Source of the DNA: Dipteris shenzhenensis
Taxonomy: Eukaryota; Polypodiophyta; Polypodiopsida; Gleicheniales
DNA length: 64,000 bases
Assembly (NCBI GenBank): GCA_047967505.1
Contig: CM106540.1
Reading direction: 5' to 3' (one strand)
Within the stretch, counting starts at the first letter, position 1. The number at the start of each line of letters is the position of its first letter. The position numbers and the translations under genes are program-made. Below the pieces are notes generated by a model. It was not told the origin of the DNA and did not search any database. It saw only the letters and a list, made by a program, of their open reading frames with translations. Positions 33,071-44,124 of the stretch are shown one piece after another.

Positions 33071-34230
33071 TCATGGTGGTCGAGCATAGAAGAATTTAAG
33101 GCGATACTCATTGGTGCGTCCGAGTATCACCATGCCATCAACATCCTCAAGCTGAAAGGTTCCATTCGTGAACTTCTTTTTGACTCGATATGGTCCCTCC
33201 CATCGGCCGATAAACTTTTTGTCTAGCCACTTGTCCAGATGGCTATCAAATCTCATTACCAAATCTCCTTCTGCAATATCTTTCTTCTTGCGTAATTTGG
33301 TGTCAAAACGGGCCTTGCGCCTTCTTTGAGAAGATTCCAAGTTTTGTAAGGCCTGTAATCTACATTCATCCAAGGCTTCTAGCTGTACCAAGCGTTGAGC
33401 ATAGGCATCCTCCTGTCCTTCTATTCTTGCAACAGCTGTGCGAAGACTATGTATCTCCAATTGAATGGGTAAAATGGCTTCTATTCCATACACTAGTTGG
33501 AATGGAGTAAACCCAATAGCTAGCTTATGTGTGGTTCTGTAAGCCCATAAAACTTCTGCCAAGTGCCTATCCCAATGCCTTTTCTTGGTGTCAATAAGCT
33601 TTCCCATTGAATTGCACAACAATCCATTTGTTTTCTCAACCAAGCCATTACATTGAGGATAGTATGGCGTGGACATGCTATGATTTATCTTTACCTTATG
33701 CACCACATCTTCAATTAGTTCATTTCTAAAAGAGGTTCCTCCATCAGTGAGAATTTCCAAAGGACAACCAAAGCGTGAACAAATTTGATCAAAGAGAAAT
33801 TTTGCAACTGTGCTTGCCTTACTATTGACTCTGGCCTTGGCCTCTGCCCATCGAGTCACATAATCTGTGGCCACCAATAAATAATGCTTGCCTTGAGATG
33901 AGCGAGGGAGTGGTCCCACAAAGTCCAACCCCCACCTCTCAAATGGTCCATATGCTGGAATAGCTTCAAGGGCCCAGGAATCAACTGTCGCCTTTCAAAC
34001 TTTTGGCATACTTTACAACTTCGACACCATTCATATACATCCTTATGGAGGCGTGGCCAAAAGTACCCTGCATTAAGAATTCTCCTAGCTGTGCTTGCTG
34101 AAGCAAAATGACCAGAGCATTCATGACACATTTCTAGGATTCTCCTAGTCTCCATGGGATGGACCACCCGACGGAGCACCTTATCTTTTCCCAATTTATA
34201 AAGAATGTCATCAACAATAGTATAGGGACA
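33071..34230 (-). pseudogene. Integrase of gypsy A
   Basis: The zinc-binding region lies in the upstream frame: HECSGHFASASTARRILNAG, YFWPRLHKDVYEW, CRSCKVCQKFERR (H-H-C-C). After a frameshift near 33,920 the core reads MDFVGPLPRSSQGKHYLLVA, TDYVTRWAEA, ILTDGGTSFRN, STPYYPQCNGLVEKTN (catalytic D-D-E), then AYRTTHKLAIGFTPFQLVYG, and a C-terminal GDLVMRFDSHLDKWLDKKF and GRWEGPYRVKKKF (GPY/F motif). There is no chromodomain, as expected outside the chromovirus branch. The core frame is otherwise open over 285 codons. Confidence 0.93.
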
Positions 34231-34239
34231 AGCCTTCCT

Positions 34240-35290
34240 TACCAATCTCTGCTTCTGTTGTGGAGTTAACCCTTGAGGAAACATGCCTTCTTCCACATAT
34301 TGCTGAACATCTTGTAGTTCTGGCCATCCAGTGTCTACCAAAGAAACCACCCCCCGGTCTTGTACTCCAATGGCTTGAGTAGCTAACTCATCTGCCCTTT
34401 GATTTTCTTTTCTGTTTATATGAACAAACTTGCAAAACTCAAAATGACTACATAGTGCCATAGCCTTTTGATTAAGCTCCTTCAAATGAGGACTTCTTGT
34501 CTGGTAATGCCCTTGCATTTGCTTTATAATAAGCTGAGAATCTCCTCTTACTTCCAATTCTTTAACTTGACTTTGAAGACAACCCTCCAAACCAAGAATA
34601 AAAGCATTATACTCAGCTGCATTGTTAGTTGTGATACCTGGAAGCTCTTGTCCTCTTGCCCATACCTCTTGACCTTCAGGATTCATCAAGACTATCCCCC
34701 CGGGTCCTTGTTGGCATGAAGGACTAAAAGCCCCATCAAAATACAAAACAAAAGTTGTTGGTGGTGTATCCCTTTCATCTTTAATGTTCTCCTTACATTT
34801 CTTTTCTTCTCCTAGATCCTCCCGCCCTGTGAGCAAATCTGCCATAGTGGACCTAGTGGTATTTTCAGTGACAAAAGAGAAAGAGAACTCTTGAAGCTCT
34901 GACAACCATTTTGCAAATCTCCCCCCAGGATTAGGCTCGCGAACTAGATATGCTAATACAGACTGAGAGGTAAGGAAGAAAAATGGTCGAGGTAATAAAT
35001 AGGAGCGAAACTTTCTGACGGAAAACACCAAAGAGGGAGCTTGCTGCTCCATTTCTTCATACCTTGTTTCCACATTTGTAAGCTGTCGGCTGGCATAATA
35101 GATAGGTTGCATTCTACTGCCTCTCCTTTTTGTAGCAATACAGCACCAACTGAATGCAAAGATACACTTGGATTTACATAAAAGTCTTGAGACCAATCAC
35201 GGGGCTTCAATATTGGGCCCTTACTCATGGCCTCCTTAAGTTGCTGGAAAGACTCTTGTTGCTCCATACCCCATTAGAAAGAAACTCCTT
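34240..35290 (-). pseudogene. RT C-terminus and dual RNase H of gypsy A
   Basis: QQESFQQLKEAMSKGPILKP begins the connection after RT, followed by a frameshift near 35,125. The frame then has MQPIYYASRQLTNVETRYEE and RKFRSYLLPRPF (RT-linked RNase H, lacking a clear catalytic set) and a second, archaeal-type RNase H: VLYFDGAFSPSCQQGPGGIV, TNNAAEYNAFILGLEGCL, VRGDSQLIIKQMQGHY and NRKENQRADELAT, with the D, E, D, D residues in place. The second domain is of the kind carried by Tat/Ogre elements. Confidence 0.92.
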
Positions 35291-35319
35291 TTCTTGTCAA
35301 CAAGTTCATGGGATGCACA

Positions 35320-35532
35320 TGGTAGTACTAGAGTATTTTAAATTAGCATCAATCATGGTCTTCTCACTCATGACATTAATCGATGCACGTCCATCAATGT
35401 ACACATTAGAAATCACTTGACCATCAATGATCACATCAACCATAGGTACATCATCACCAACATCTATATCTACCTTTTGAACAACAGGATTGGCACTTTT
35501 CTTCTTTTTCTTCTTTGACACCCTTGTGCTTG
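35320..35532 (-). pseudogene. Protease of gypsy A and RT deletion junction
   Basis: PMVDVIIDGQVISNVYIDGR then ASINVMSEKT is the protease active region; element B has IDGGAS where A has IDGRAS, a change at the residue after the D-G pair. The frame is shifted relative to gag at about 35,530. At about 35,320 sequence jumps from the protease (GTAGTACTAGAG) to the RT end (CATGGGATGCAC). The part equivalent to 50,180-51,840 of element B, about 1.66 kb with the RT core, is missing. Confidence 0.9.
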
Positions 35533-36708
35533 CTAGTTTCCCAATTCCTTCCGTAGTTTTGGAGACAAAGCAAGTAATTGACCAAAGGTGATATGAGCTT
35601 CCTTTTCTTTAAGGTCGGATAACAAGTCATAGCTTCCAATTCCTTGTCCTAAAGGAAAGTCTAACTGGCTAATTCTCCTTCTAGATGCCTTCTTTTTCTT
35701 ACTACGGTGTTCCTCTTCCTGATGTTCCTCATCTACTTCTTCCTTGCTTTCTTCTTCTTTTTTTGGTTTACCACGCCCCCGTTTAGCCATCATTACCTCT
35801 CTTTCCTCATCCCCTGAAGAAGCTTCTAACAAGGATACTTGTTTTTCTTCTTTCTTTCTCAATCTAGGACATTCAAGGCGATAGTGACCTTTTTCATTAC
35901 ATTCATAGCAACAAGTGACCCCACTCCTATCTCGAGGCCTATCTTCACTCTTTGGTGCTCTAGGTTGTCGTGCATTAACCAAATGCAATTTCAAATCAGC
36001 AAACTCTGCCATCAATTGGGAGATATTATGATCTAACTCAGAGGACTTTGGTACCTGAGGAGTGCTCATTACCTCCACCTTAGAAGTTGAAGCTGTTGAA
36101 GACACAAAAGAGGATTCGATCTTTAGAGAAGCTTCTTTCTTGGTCGCAATGCGAAGTGCCTCCACATATGTTGTTGGATCTTTACTCATTACCTTTGAGC
36201 GAAGACGAGGCTCCAAAGCCATAACAAATTTGCTCATCTTTAAGTGCTCCATCCCTGAGAGACTTTGAGGGGCCGATGATGCAGATGCCACAGCTCGCAA
36301 AGCTGCCCTTTCATACTTTGTCCATAAAGTTTCATATCGGATTGCCAACGCAGAGACCAACTCACCCTCTCCTTGATAGAACCGGTCCAACTGCAACATC
36401 AAAGCATTTGGCGACTCCACTGCCCCAAATCTCTGCTTCATTGCTGCCACCACTTGGTCCCAGTCCTCCTTGGTAGAGTCCGGCAAGGTCTCATGCCAAC
36501 TCAAGGCTACACCTTCAAGAAAATCAGGCCAAATCTCCGCCCGATCCTTCATGGACCATCCAGAAAGCCGGCATCCTCGAACAAAATCCCAAAGATAAGA
36601 CTCTGGGTCTTCCCCTTGGGTCCCTCGAAACACTGGAATCTTCACCATGATGAAACACAAAAAGGAAACACCAAGATCCAAATAATATCCCAAACAAGAT
36701 CCGAACAA
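35533..36708 (-). CDS. Gag of gypsy A, open over 391 codons
   Basis: The likely start is the internal MVKIPVFRGTQGEDPESYL at about 36,651; the frame is open upstream to 36,708. It has the retrotransposon gag domain (GCRLSGWSMKDRAEIWPDFL, EGVALSWHETLPDSTKEDWD, RYETLWTKYERAALRAVASA) and a CCHC knuckle CYECNEKGHYRLEC, then an acidic/basic charged tail (KKEEESKEEVDEEHQEEEHR) and FPLGQGIGSYDLLSDLKEKE. No stop breaks gag itself, unlike element B, which has one Gln-to-stop change. The frame ends LRKELGN where a frameshift separates it from the protease. Gag would form the particle and bind the RNA. Confidence 0.88.
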   Translation of the reverse strand: MFGSCLGYYLDLGVSFLCFIMVKIPVFRGTQGEDPESYLWDFVRGCRLSGWSMKDRAEIWPDFLEGVALSWHETLPDSTKEDWDQVVAAMKQRFGAVESPNALMLQLDRFYQGEGELVSALAIRYETLWTKYERAALRAVASASSAPQSLSGMEHLKMSKFVMALEPRLRSKVMSKDPTTYVEALRIATKKEASLKIESSFVSSTASTSKVEVMSTPQVPKSSELDHNISQLMAEFADLKLHLVNARQPRAPKSEDRPRDRSGVTCCYECNEKGHYRLECPRLRKKEEKQVSLLEASSGDEEREVMMAKRGRGKPKKEEESKEEVDEEHQEEEHRSKKKKASRRRISQLDFPLGQGIGSYDLLSDLKEKEAHITFGQLLALSPKLRKELGN

Positions 36709-36722
36709 GATCCCACAGAGCC

Positions 36723-37235
36723 TTAGTATACCAAGACCAACTTATTATGCATAACCACTTGTTGAAAACCCTCCACAATGTGATCCTCAACAAAATCTTC
36801 AAAAATAAGTGACCAACCAACACCATGAAAACATTGTGTATACATGCATTCTAGAATCACCCTTCTCACAATAGGAAGTGCACATAAAAGCTTCAAGATA
36901 TTGTAATCTTCATCATTTGCATAGCAAAAGAAGTCGAAAGCATTAAGAATCACCACTCCACTGTTATAGTCAAAAACTACCCAAAGACTCAACTCTTCTT
37001 CACACCAAGCTGCCAGTGCATGGATCAATCCCCAATTCATCATTGTGCCTACTGCCGGCATTGTCGATTCACCAACATATTCAACATGCAAACATAAAGG
37101 ATATGATCATGGTGACTATGCGAATAGCTTGAGCAGCACCTTCACAATCTTCAAGTTCTCTTAAATGGGTTGCAATCTCTTCTAACGGAGTTCTTCCAGG
37201 CATCTTCTTTATCTCATATAAACACATGCCTCTTC
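36723..37235 (-). CDS. Small ORFs upstream of gag in gypsy A
   Basis: Two overlapping frames lie between the primer site and gag. The first starts MPRRGMCLYEIKKMPG at 37,235 and ends at FMFAC. The second (36,723-37,091, 122 codons) contains NWGLIHALAAWCEEELSLWV, FDYNSGVVILNAFDFFCYAN, PIVRRVILECMYTQCF and DFVEDHIVEGFQQVVMH. Both are conserved in element B, where a one-base difference alters how they join. I recognise no domain. Tat/Ogre elements are known to carry an extra ORF before gag; whether this is a homologue cannot be told from sequence alone. Confidence 0.55.
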
Positions 37236-37279
37236 TAGGCATAACATGCAATCAAGTACACCCGAGACCGTTTAGTAAG

Positions 37280-37326
37280 GTGGGATGAATCCAATACCAA
37301 ACGTACCCCGCGTCTCCACCAAAAGA
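37280..37326 (-). other. Primer site region of gypsy A
   Basis: After the LTR end the minus strand reads TCTTT then TGGTGGAGACGCGGGGTACG. The TGG start is typical of a primer site, but I do not recognise the tRNA. Confidence 0.5.
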
Positions 37327-39217
37327 TGTGACATGAAGTTGGGGGTAATAAACTTCACGCACCTCTTCACTTCCTGTTGCTTTCGAACTGATTGCCAAAG
37401 ATATTTATCATTGAGAATGGAACATTAGAAAGAAGCTTTTATGCCAAGATACCACACGATACTTTCCTCCCTCAGATGAGAATGAAGATGGTAACATCCC
37501 AAGTGATGTTGTAATCAAGCATAGGGAGAAGGAAAGGATCAGCAGAGGCCATAATCTCAGCGCGCCGGTCTGCACCAAAGAGAAGAGCGATACGTTGTTG
37601 AAAGAAGATCTTGCGGCTCAGCATGATATGAACTGATATATATCAAGGAGTTTGAAGGGGCTGATTAGGTCAGATGGGTAGATTCCGAGGAAACATTGCA
37701 CCTCCTTCATAGACACCTTTACACTTAGCTCAAAACACTCTACAAACTATCATTAGACACAGAGGCCTATAACTTTTAGTAGAGATATGATATCAGAGAT
37801 TCAAACACACAAAGAGATGCACTTGAGATGGGCTTCGCGCTGATATAAGTTTCATTGAAAACAGATAGACAGTTCAAGAGATATGGACAGTTTACTTGAA
37901 GGGGGGTAAAACTATCATGAAAACAGACTGTCAAACACAGAGACTCATAACTTTTTGCAACAGTATTTGATTCAAGATCTGATTACATAGTAACATGCGC
38001 CTTGAAGAGAGATTCATGCTGATATAAATTTCATTACAATCAGACTACCGAGCAGAAAGTTATGAGCAAAACACTAACAGGGGGTCAAACTGTCATGAAA
38101 ACTACCCTCCACCCAGGCTAATTTCACCTGAGCAGGATGCTCCCTCAAGACTCCACCTTCATCAACGATCCACCCCTCATAGATTTTGCCTAGAAGAGGG
38201 AAAGAAGTTTGCATAGTGGCCCGGGAGACAAATGGACCATGTGTGCACAGTGAGCAGCCGAATAGAAAGAACTTTTAAGGCTTTGAAAGAAAGAAAAAGG
38301 GAAGAGACACTCAAGAGAGAGAGAACCTGAAGTGACCTTCATTACAAATAGAGTGGGAATCCACTTCAACACTACAAACACAAGGGAGAAGAAGAGGTTT
38401 CATACATACAAGAGGAAGCGGAAGCTCCAAGACTACTCATAGAGAGAGAATAAACTAGAGAGAAAAGGACTCAAGAGTCTACATAAGAGAATATCTACAA
38501 GAGGGAGAGAAGGCTCGTGGAAGAAGCTTGGGGAGACTAGAACTACAGCAACATAAGGCCTAATGGTAGAAGAGATTGATGAACAAGGGAGAGGAGGGCT
38601 CCTTTTATAGAGATTTTATCACCCTCCTTCACCCATTTACAATTGCTGCCTGTAGATTCTTTTCCCCATCAACCACATAAGCACGTATGTCACCATCCAT
38701 GTCCTTTTTTGGCTACTCTTGCCATGTGTCCCATCAAAAGATGCTCAAGACTCTTAAAATATTGAGAAAGTCAAGAGTCTCCCCACATGGAGCCCATAGG
38801 GACCCTCTCTTTTCCACATGTCCACATCCTCCTTATTCCACATAGGAGTTCTAGAAGGATTCCTCTTGACTTCACACTCCTCCACATGCCTTCCACATGC
38901 TTGGCATGTGGCCTCTCTTATATTATTGGAACACATGGACATGAGCCCACCTCTTTATATGACTCACTCTTTCTATCTTCTAAAAAGTCATAATATCCCA
39001 TACACAAATAACTCTCACCCCATACCAAGGTATTTATAATTCATACCTATGGTATTTACAATGAGCCATTCCACTCATCCTCTCAATCCCATACAATATC
39101 ATAGAAAATAGAAATAAGTGAGAGCCGCTAGGCTATCACTTGATACTCAAACCCTTATCAAACATAGAGAAAAACAATATCAATGCAAAGTTAAAAATAT
39201 CAATTTTTAGCATCACA
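37327..39217 (-). repeat. 5' LTR of gypsy A
   Basis: 1,891 bp; the last bases are CATCACA in place of CGTCACA. A TATA box (CTATAAAAGG on the minus strand) lies at about 38,600-38,612. It shares element-A-specific variants with 31,113-33,020. Confidence 0.93.
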
Positions 39218-39221
39218 GTAC

Positions 39222-39423
39222 CTCCTATAGACATTGTGTGCATGTACATGCAGGGGAGATAACCATTGGAAGGTCTTTTACTATCCCTTTTGTTCCATGG
39301 GAACCCTTGCTAGCATGAGAACCTAGCCATAGATTTATCCTTGACCACCATGAGATGGCATGAGAAACTATGAGACTAGATGTATCCTTGACATAGCCTG
39401 AGGCATTCCCTTGAGGGGGGGTA
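39222..39423 (+). other. 3' internal end of a copia element with polypurine tract
   Basis: Sequence with AGCCTGAGGCATTCCC ends in CTTGAGGGGGGGTA immediately before a TGTTGGGATATC LTR start. There is no coding. It is likely the far end of the copia whose gag lies at 30,300-30,951, split by gypsy A. Confidence 0.6.
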
Positions 39424-39711
39424 TGTTGGGATATCTCAAGGTGCATGCCTCAGGCACACCTTGGTTTCTATGTGTGAGTGCGAGAGGCCCAGTTAGGTGC
39501 CCATAAGCACAATTAGCTGGTGGAAAGCCACATAGGATGATTGAGAGAATCTAGGAGCAGATTGAGGAGATGATTGTGGAGCTCTGAAGTCATCAGTGAT
39601 GTCAGTGAGCATGTATGAGGTGCCTACTTAAGGACCTCACTCTTCTTCATTCTATAATGCAAGTATTCTGAGTTTGTGTCCACTCTTTGCTTTCCTTTCA
39701 GTTTACCAACA
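39424..39711 (+). repeat. 3' LTR of the copia split by gypsy A
   Basis: 288 bp, TGTTGGGATATCTCAAGG to CAGTTTACCAACA. It contains the palindrome TGCCTCAGGCA. It lies directly upstream of palindromic block II. Confidence 0.7.
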
Positions 39712-39727
39712 ATGCTAACCCCCTAGT

Positions 39728-41250
39728 GGGTTATTGAAGAATGGCATTGGTGCCAATCTCCAGAATCCATGAATGAGTCTATACAATTTTTTTGTGAAAC
39801 TATTAATTATTTCCCTAAAATTATTCTCTAAAGCATGACTTCTTTCCACCATCATCATGACCTTGTCCCCGCATCTGCCCCTCTCATTGCGATTAAAAGA
39901 AATTAATTATGAACAAGCCACAGCGAAAGAATTTCATAAGACCAACAAAGATGTCCTTGTAGTGGGGAAGAATGGCACCACTGCCATTCTCCATGTGGGA
40001 TTGTGGAGGATGGCATTGGTGCCATTTTCCATGTGAGTCTATCTTTCCTATGGAGAATGGCACTAGTGCCATTCTCCATGTGGGATTGTGCAGAATTTCA
40101 TAAGACCAACAAAGACATCCTTGCAGTTTGGGACAATGGCACCATTGCCATTCTCCATGTGGTATTGTGGAGAATGGAACTGGTGCCATTCTCCATATGA
40201 GTATGGCTTTCCTATGTACATTGGCACTAGTGCGGATCTCCATGTGGGTTTATGGAGAATGACACCAATGCCATTCTCCCCAAACCCACATAGAGAAATG
40301 GCACTGATGCCATTCCCCTAGTAGGTTCTAGAGAATGGCATTGGTGCCAATCTCCAAGATCCATGAATGAGTCCCTAAAATTTTGGTAATTTGATAAAAC
40401 CTTTTTTAAAGCGTGAATGATTTCCACCATCATCATGACCTTGTCACCGCATCTGATAGCCAACCCCTCTCATTACAATTATAGGATGTTAATTATGAAC
40501 AAACTACAACCAAAGAATTTCATAAGACTAACAAAGATGTCATTGTGGCAGGGGAGAATGGCACCGCTGCCATTCTCCATGTGGGATTGTGGAGAATGGC
40601 AATGGTGCCATTCTCCAAGTGAGTCTAGCACCAGTCCCATTCTCCATGTGGGATTGCGGAGAATGGCACCAGTGCCATTCTACATGTGAGTCTGGCTTTC
40701 CTATGGAGAATGGAACGAGTGCCATTCTCCATGTGGGATTGTGGGGAATGGCACTAGTGCCATTCTCCATGTGAGTTTTGCTTTCCTATGGGGATTGGAA
40801 CCAGTGCCATTCTCCATGTGGGATTGTGGAGAATGGCACTGGTGCCATTCTCCATGTGAGTCCGGCTTTCCTATGGAGAATGGCACCAGTACCATTCTCC
40901 ATGTGGGATTGTGTAGAATTTCATAAGATCAACAAAGATGTCCCTGAAGTGGGGGAGACATGTGGGATTGTGCAAAATTTCATAAGATCAACAAAGATGT
41001 CCCTGAAGTGGGGGAGAATGGTACCATTGCCATTCTCCATGTAGGATTGTGGAGAATGGTGCCGGTGCCATTCTCCATATGAGTCTAGCTTTCCTATGTA
41101 CAATTGCACTAGTGCTGATCTCCATGTGGGTTTATGGAAATTGGCACCTGTGCCATTCTCCCCAAACCCACATAGAGAAATGGCAGTGATGCCAATCCCC
41201 TCGTGGGTTTTTGGAGAATGGCACTAGTGCCAATCTCCAGAATCTATGAA
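39728..41250. repeat. Palindromic repeat block II
   Basis: About two dozen copies of the inverted repeat (arms near GGAGAATGGCAC and GTGCCATTCTCC), many perfect, alternate with two spacers: ATGTGGGATTGTGG and ATGTGAGTCTGGCTTTCCTATG. Spacing is about 35-50 bp in the dense part (40,540-40,910). Centres are ACTGGT, ACCAGT, ACTAGT, ACCGCT and ATTGGT. A longer unit with AATTTCATAAGACCAACAAAGA recurs at about 39,929, 40,094, 40,518, 40,917 and 40,977. Confidence 0.95.
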
Positions 41251-41367
41251 TGAGTCCCTAAAAATTTTGGTATTTTGATAGAACTTTTTTCTAAAGCATG
41301 AATTATTTCCACCATCATCATGACCTTGCATTTGTTTGTGTGTAGGTATTATTTGTTGGTAAGAATT

Positions 41368-41369
41368 TC

Positions 41370-41402
<33 letters not shown>

Positions 41403-41420
41403 GAGAGAGAGAGAGAGAGG
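41368..41420. repeat. Compound microsatellite (TA)n(CA)n(GA)n
   Basis: ATATAT run, then ACACACA, then GAGAGAGA, in direct succession. Confidence 0.92.
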
Positions 41421-41639
41421 GCCACCCCTCCTTTAATGTAAGTTTCTCTTTAATCTTCTACATAATCAGATTTTTACATTGCATGTGATATTTCATTAAT
41501 TACTTGCATAGTTTGGATACTCTAATTTCTATGAGATATACATTGTGAGAATGAGGATGAGGGTTTTGATCAAGAATTTTGGAACGGTTAGGTTTTACCG
41601 TGACATGGATATCAATATCATTGACATGGTGAGCTAATG

Positions 41640-42110
41640 TAATCATGGTCAAGAACCTAATATCCCTTTAGTGGGTTGTTTTATGATCAAATCATCAATG
41701 TATAAAATCATCATTTATTTCTTGGGCCCCTTTGAATGAAGATTCATGTTTACATCTTATGCACTCTATATCAAGATGATTCTTGATAGATGTTTACATC
41801 TTATGCACTCTATATCAAGATGATTCTTCCAAAGGAGTCATAGATCCATTGGTATGATGCTCAAGGGGCCTATTTCAAGTCATACAATGTTTCTGAGACT
41901 ATGCACACTTTCCCCATTTGGTCACCCTACATTCAAAATCTAGGTGGCTTCTCTCATATAAATGTCCTTGATATCTCCACTTTGAATAAGATACCATTGC
42001 AATTATCATTGGTATTGCCTTCATTTGAGCTATGGGAGCAAGTGTCTCACTATAGTTGAAAACTTCCATCAATACAAACCCCTTGGTCACAAGGGGGAAG
42101 TCAATGGATG
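41640..42110 (-). pseudogene. Ty1/copia RT relic
   Basis: Minus strand: KGFVLMEVFNYSETLAPIAQ (the copia Y-x-E-T-x-A-P-V-A step), then out of frame DIKDIYMRE, and near 41,690 FILYIDDLIIK (YIDD catalytic box). Many stops. It is badly decayed and no LTR is attached. Confidence 0.7.
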
Positions 42111-43560
42111 GCTACAATGGTTAAACCTTGATCCTTTGTTCAATCAAACCTTGATACTTTGTTGAGTCAAACCTTGACACTTTGTTAAGTTTGAATACCC
42201 TAAGATTGACTTCAGCTAGATTTTAGAGATAGCAAGGTTGTACCAAGCACAAGAGAAGGAAGTCCATTAGAGGCTCTCCCACTTAGGTTTTATAGATAGC
42301 AAGGTTGTACCAACCACAAGAGAACGAATTCCATTAGAGAGGATCCTCCTATCCACTCCACTCACTAGCACCTATGCTTTGTGCGTGAGGGGATTTTAAG
42401 TACAAGGGGTGTGTAAGAAGCATTCTCAATTGAGGAACTCATTGAATGCTGAATTAGCTACTCACGGAGTGCATGAATCTTATCAGGCCAAGATGGTGAA
42501 TACCACTAGTGGGTGAAGTTGAACAAGAGTATAGTGGGTTCAGTGGCCTAGTAAGGTGCACGTAGCCATCATATAAGCAAAATTTTGTTCTGGGCTACAT
42601 GCAATTAAGGCAAGGAAGCTTGAATATTTTGTACTTGGCATCTATCCATAGGTACTTTTCCACAATTAAAAGGATAGTTTATGCCTTGGAGAGCTGTGAG
42701 TAGTCCGTTCCATTAAGTTGGTGGAGGTAGAGATCCAATACCTAGGAGGATCAACATTTAGACGAGCAACAACAAGCCGGAAAAATTCCTAGAAAGACAA
42801 CTAGAAGAGTATTACCAAGAGAGGAGTAGTTTCTAGGAGGTGTCCAAATGTTCTCGATGACTAGATGAGAAAGTGTAAAGAAGTGGTAATCAATTTGGAT
42901 GATTACCGTAATCCACCTCTTAAGAGGCAAAGTCAAAGATTTTTCAAGATGAGGGTCCAAGTATTACTCTTGAACATAGCTTGAAGAATAATATTTTGAA
43001 TTTTCCTTTAGTGGCCACTATGATTGCTCAAATCCCAAGCGTAGGCCCACTGTTAGTTTAGGCAATGTTTTATGAAAACAAAACGAAAGCAAAAAAAAAA
43101 AGCAATGATAAAAAAAAAGAACCCTAAAAAAATCAAAAGACCTTACCTCATCCTCTCCCTCCAAGGTCAAAACCCGCACGGCCTCTCTTTCTAATACGAT
43201 GACGACCTCTGTTTCTAATATGACGCAGCCCGGGGCCTCCCCTTGCAACTTCTAGCAACATCTCAATTTCGTCATCCACGCTTCCCTTCAATGAATTAAA
43301 ATTGGCTCTCGAATTCATCATCCAAGCTCACGGCATCGTCATTCTGCTCTCAAAATTCAACATCTTGAATTTTGAGAGCATTGAAGTTGCATCACATCTC
43401 TGCCCTCGGGCTCCATAATCCCCAGGCTGCCTCCATTGCCTCTCGCACCTCTTTCCAGCCTGCTCCCAAAATTCATCATCGTCATCCTCCTCTCGAAATC
43501 TGCATCCATAGTCCGGAATCGATATGTGCTGCTTGTCATGTCAAATCTTCATGAGATTTG
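42111..43560. other. Unassigned region
   Basis: No recognisable gene. A short duplication occurs at 42,218-42,330 (TAGATTTTAGAGATAGCAAG and TAGGTTTTATAGATAGCAAG). Poly-A-rich sequence lies at 43,090-43,135. Short frames at 43,357-43,560 (both strands) show no domain. Another short direct repeat, TGTTTACATCTTATGCACTC, lies just left at 41,748 and 41,789. Confidence 0.45.
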
Positions 43561-43799
43561 AGAGCTGCTGGTTTCGTACGTGCAATCCACAAGAAGTTTA
43601 GAAACCAAAGGAAGGCGATAACGATCCATCTGGCAAGAGGTGAATCGATACGTAGGTTTGGCATCTTGGGATTTTGCTTTCTTGACTCTCATCCTACGAC
43701 TTGGTTTCATCAAATTCCTCCTCCTATGCTCTCCTCTCCTATGATGCTCTCCTCTCCCTCCTACACTCCCTTCTCTCTAAAAGCTACTCTTTTCTGCAA

Positions 43800-43800
<1 letters not shown>

Positions 43801-43871
<71 letters not shown>

Positions 43872-43916
43872 GCTCTCTCTAGGTGAGAGAGAGCGTGAGC
43901 GGCGTGAGAGTTGCAT

Positions 43917-43952
<36 letters not shown>
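43801..43952. repeat. (CT)n...(GA)n inverted microsatellite
   Basis: About 60 bp of CT is followed, after 50 bp that includes CTCTAGGTGAGAGAGAG, by about 30 bp of GA. The two tracts are complementary and could pair as a hairpin. The reading frames across it are pure Ser-Leu or Arg-Glu repeats and not genes. Confidence 0.93.
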
Positions 43953-43955
<3 letters not shown>

Positions 43956-44124
43956 CTCAACTTCAAATTGAAATTGTATTGCAAATGCAAAATTCAAAAT
44001 TGAAATGTTCCATTTTAACATTATAATTTTTTGAACTTAAATTTTTAAATTTGAGAAAGTTTTAAATTCTAAATTCAAATTCCCCGCCTAATTTTAAATT
44101 TTTTTCACAAGGCAAGTTGAAGTT

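Larger units (their letters stand above)
31113..39217 (-). mobile_element. Ty3/gypsy element A (Tat-like), minus strand
   Basis: 8,105 bp with 1.9-kb LTRs at 31,113-33,020 and 37,327-39,217, ends TGTGAC...GTCACA, flanked by a 4-bp duplication GTAC (31,109-31,112 and 39,218-39,221). Internal order on the minus strand is: small upstream ORFs, gag, protease, [RT core deleted], RNase H, second RNase H, integrase, polypurine tract. The second RNase H after the RT-linked one is the mark of the Tat lineage. Confidence 0.93.

Noticed and set aside
36276-36726. Plus-strand frames opposite gypsy gag (also 52,793-53,243)
   Set aside because: They are antisense shadows of the gag frame and recur only because the element does.
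43558-43990. Ser-Leu-rich and Arg-Glu-rich frames
   Set aside because: Direct translations of the CT/GA microsatellite.
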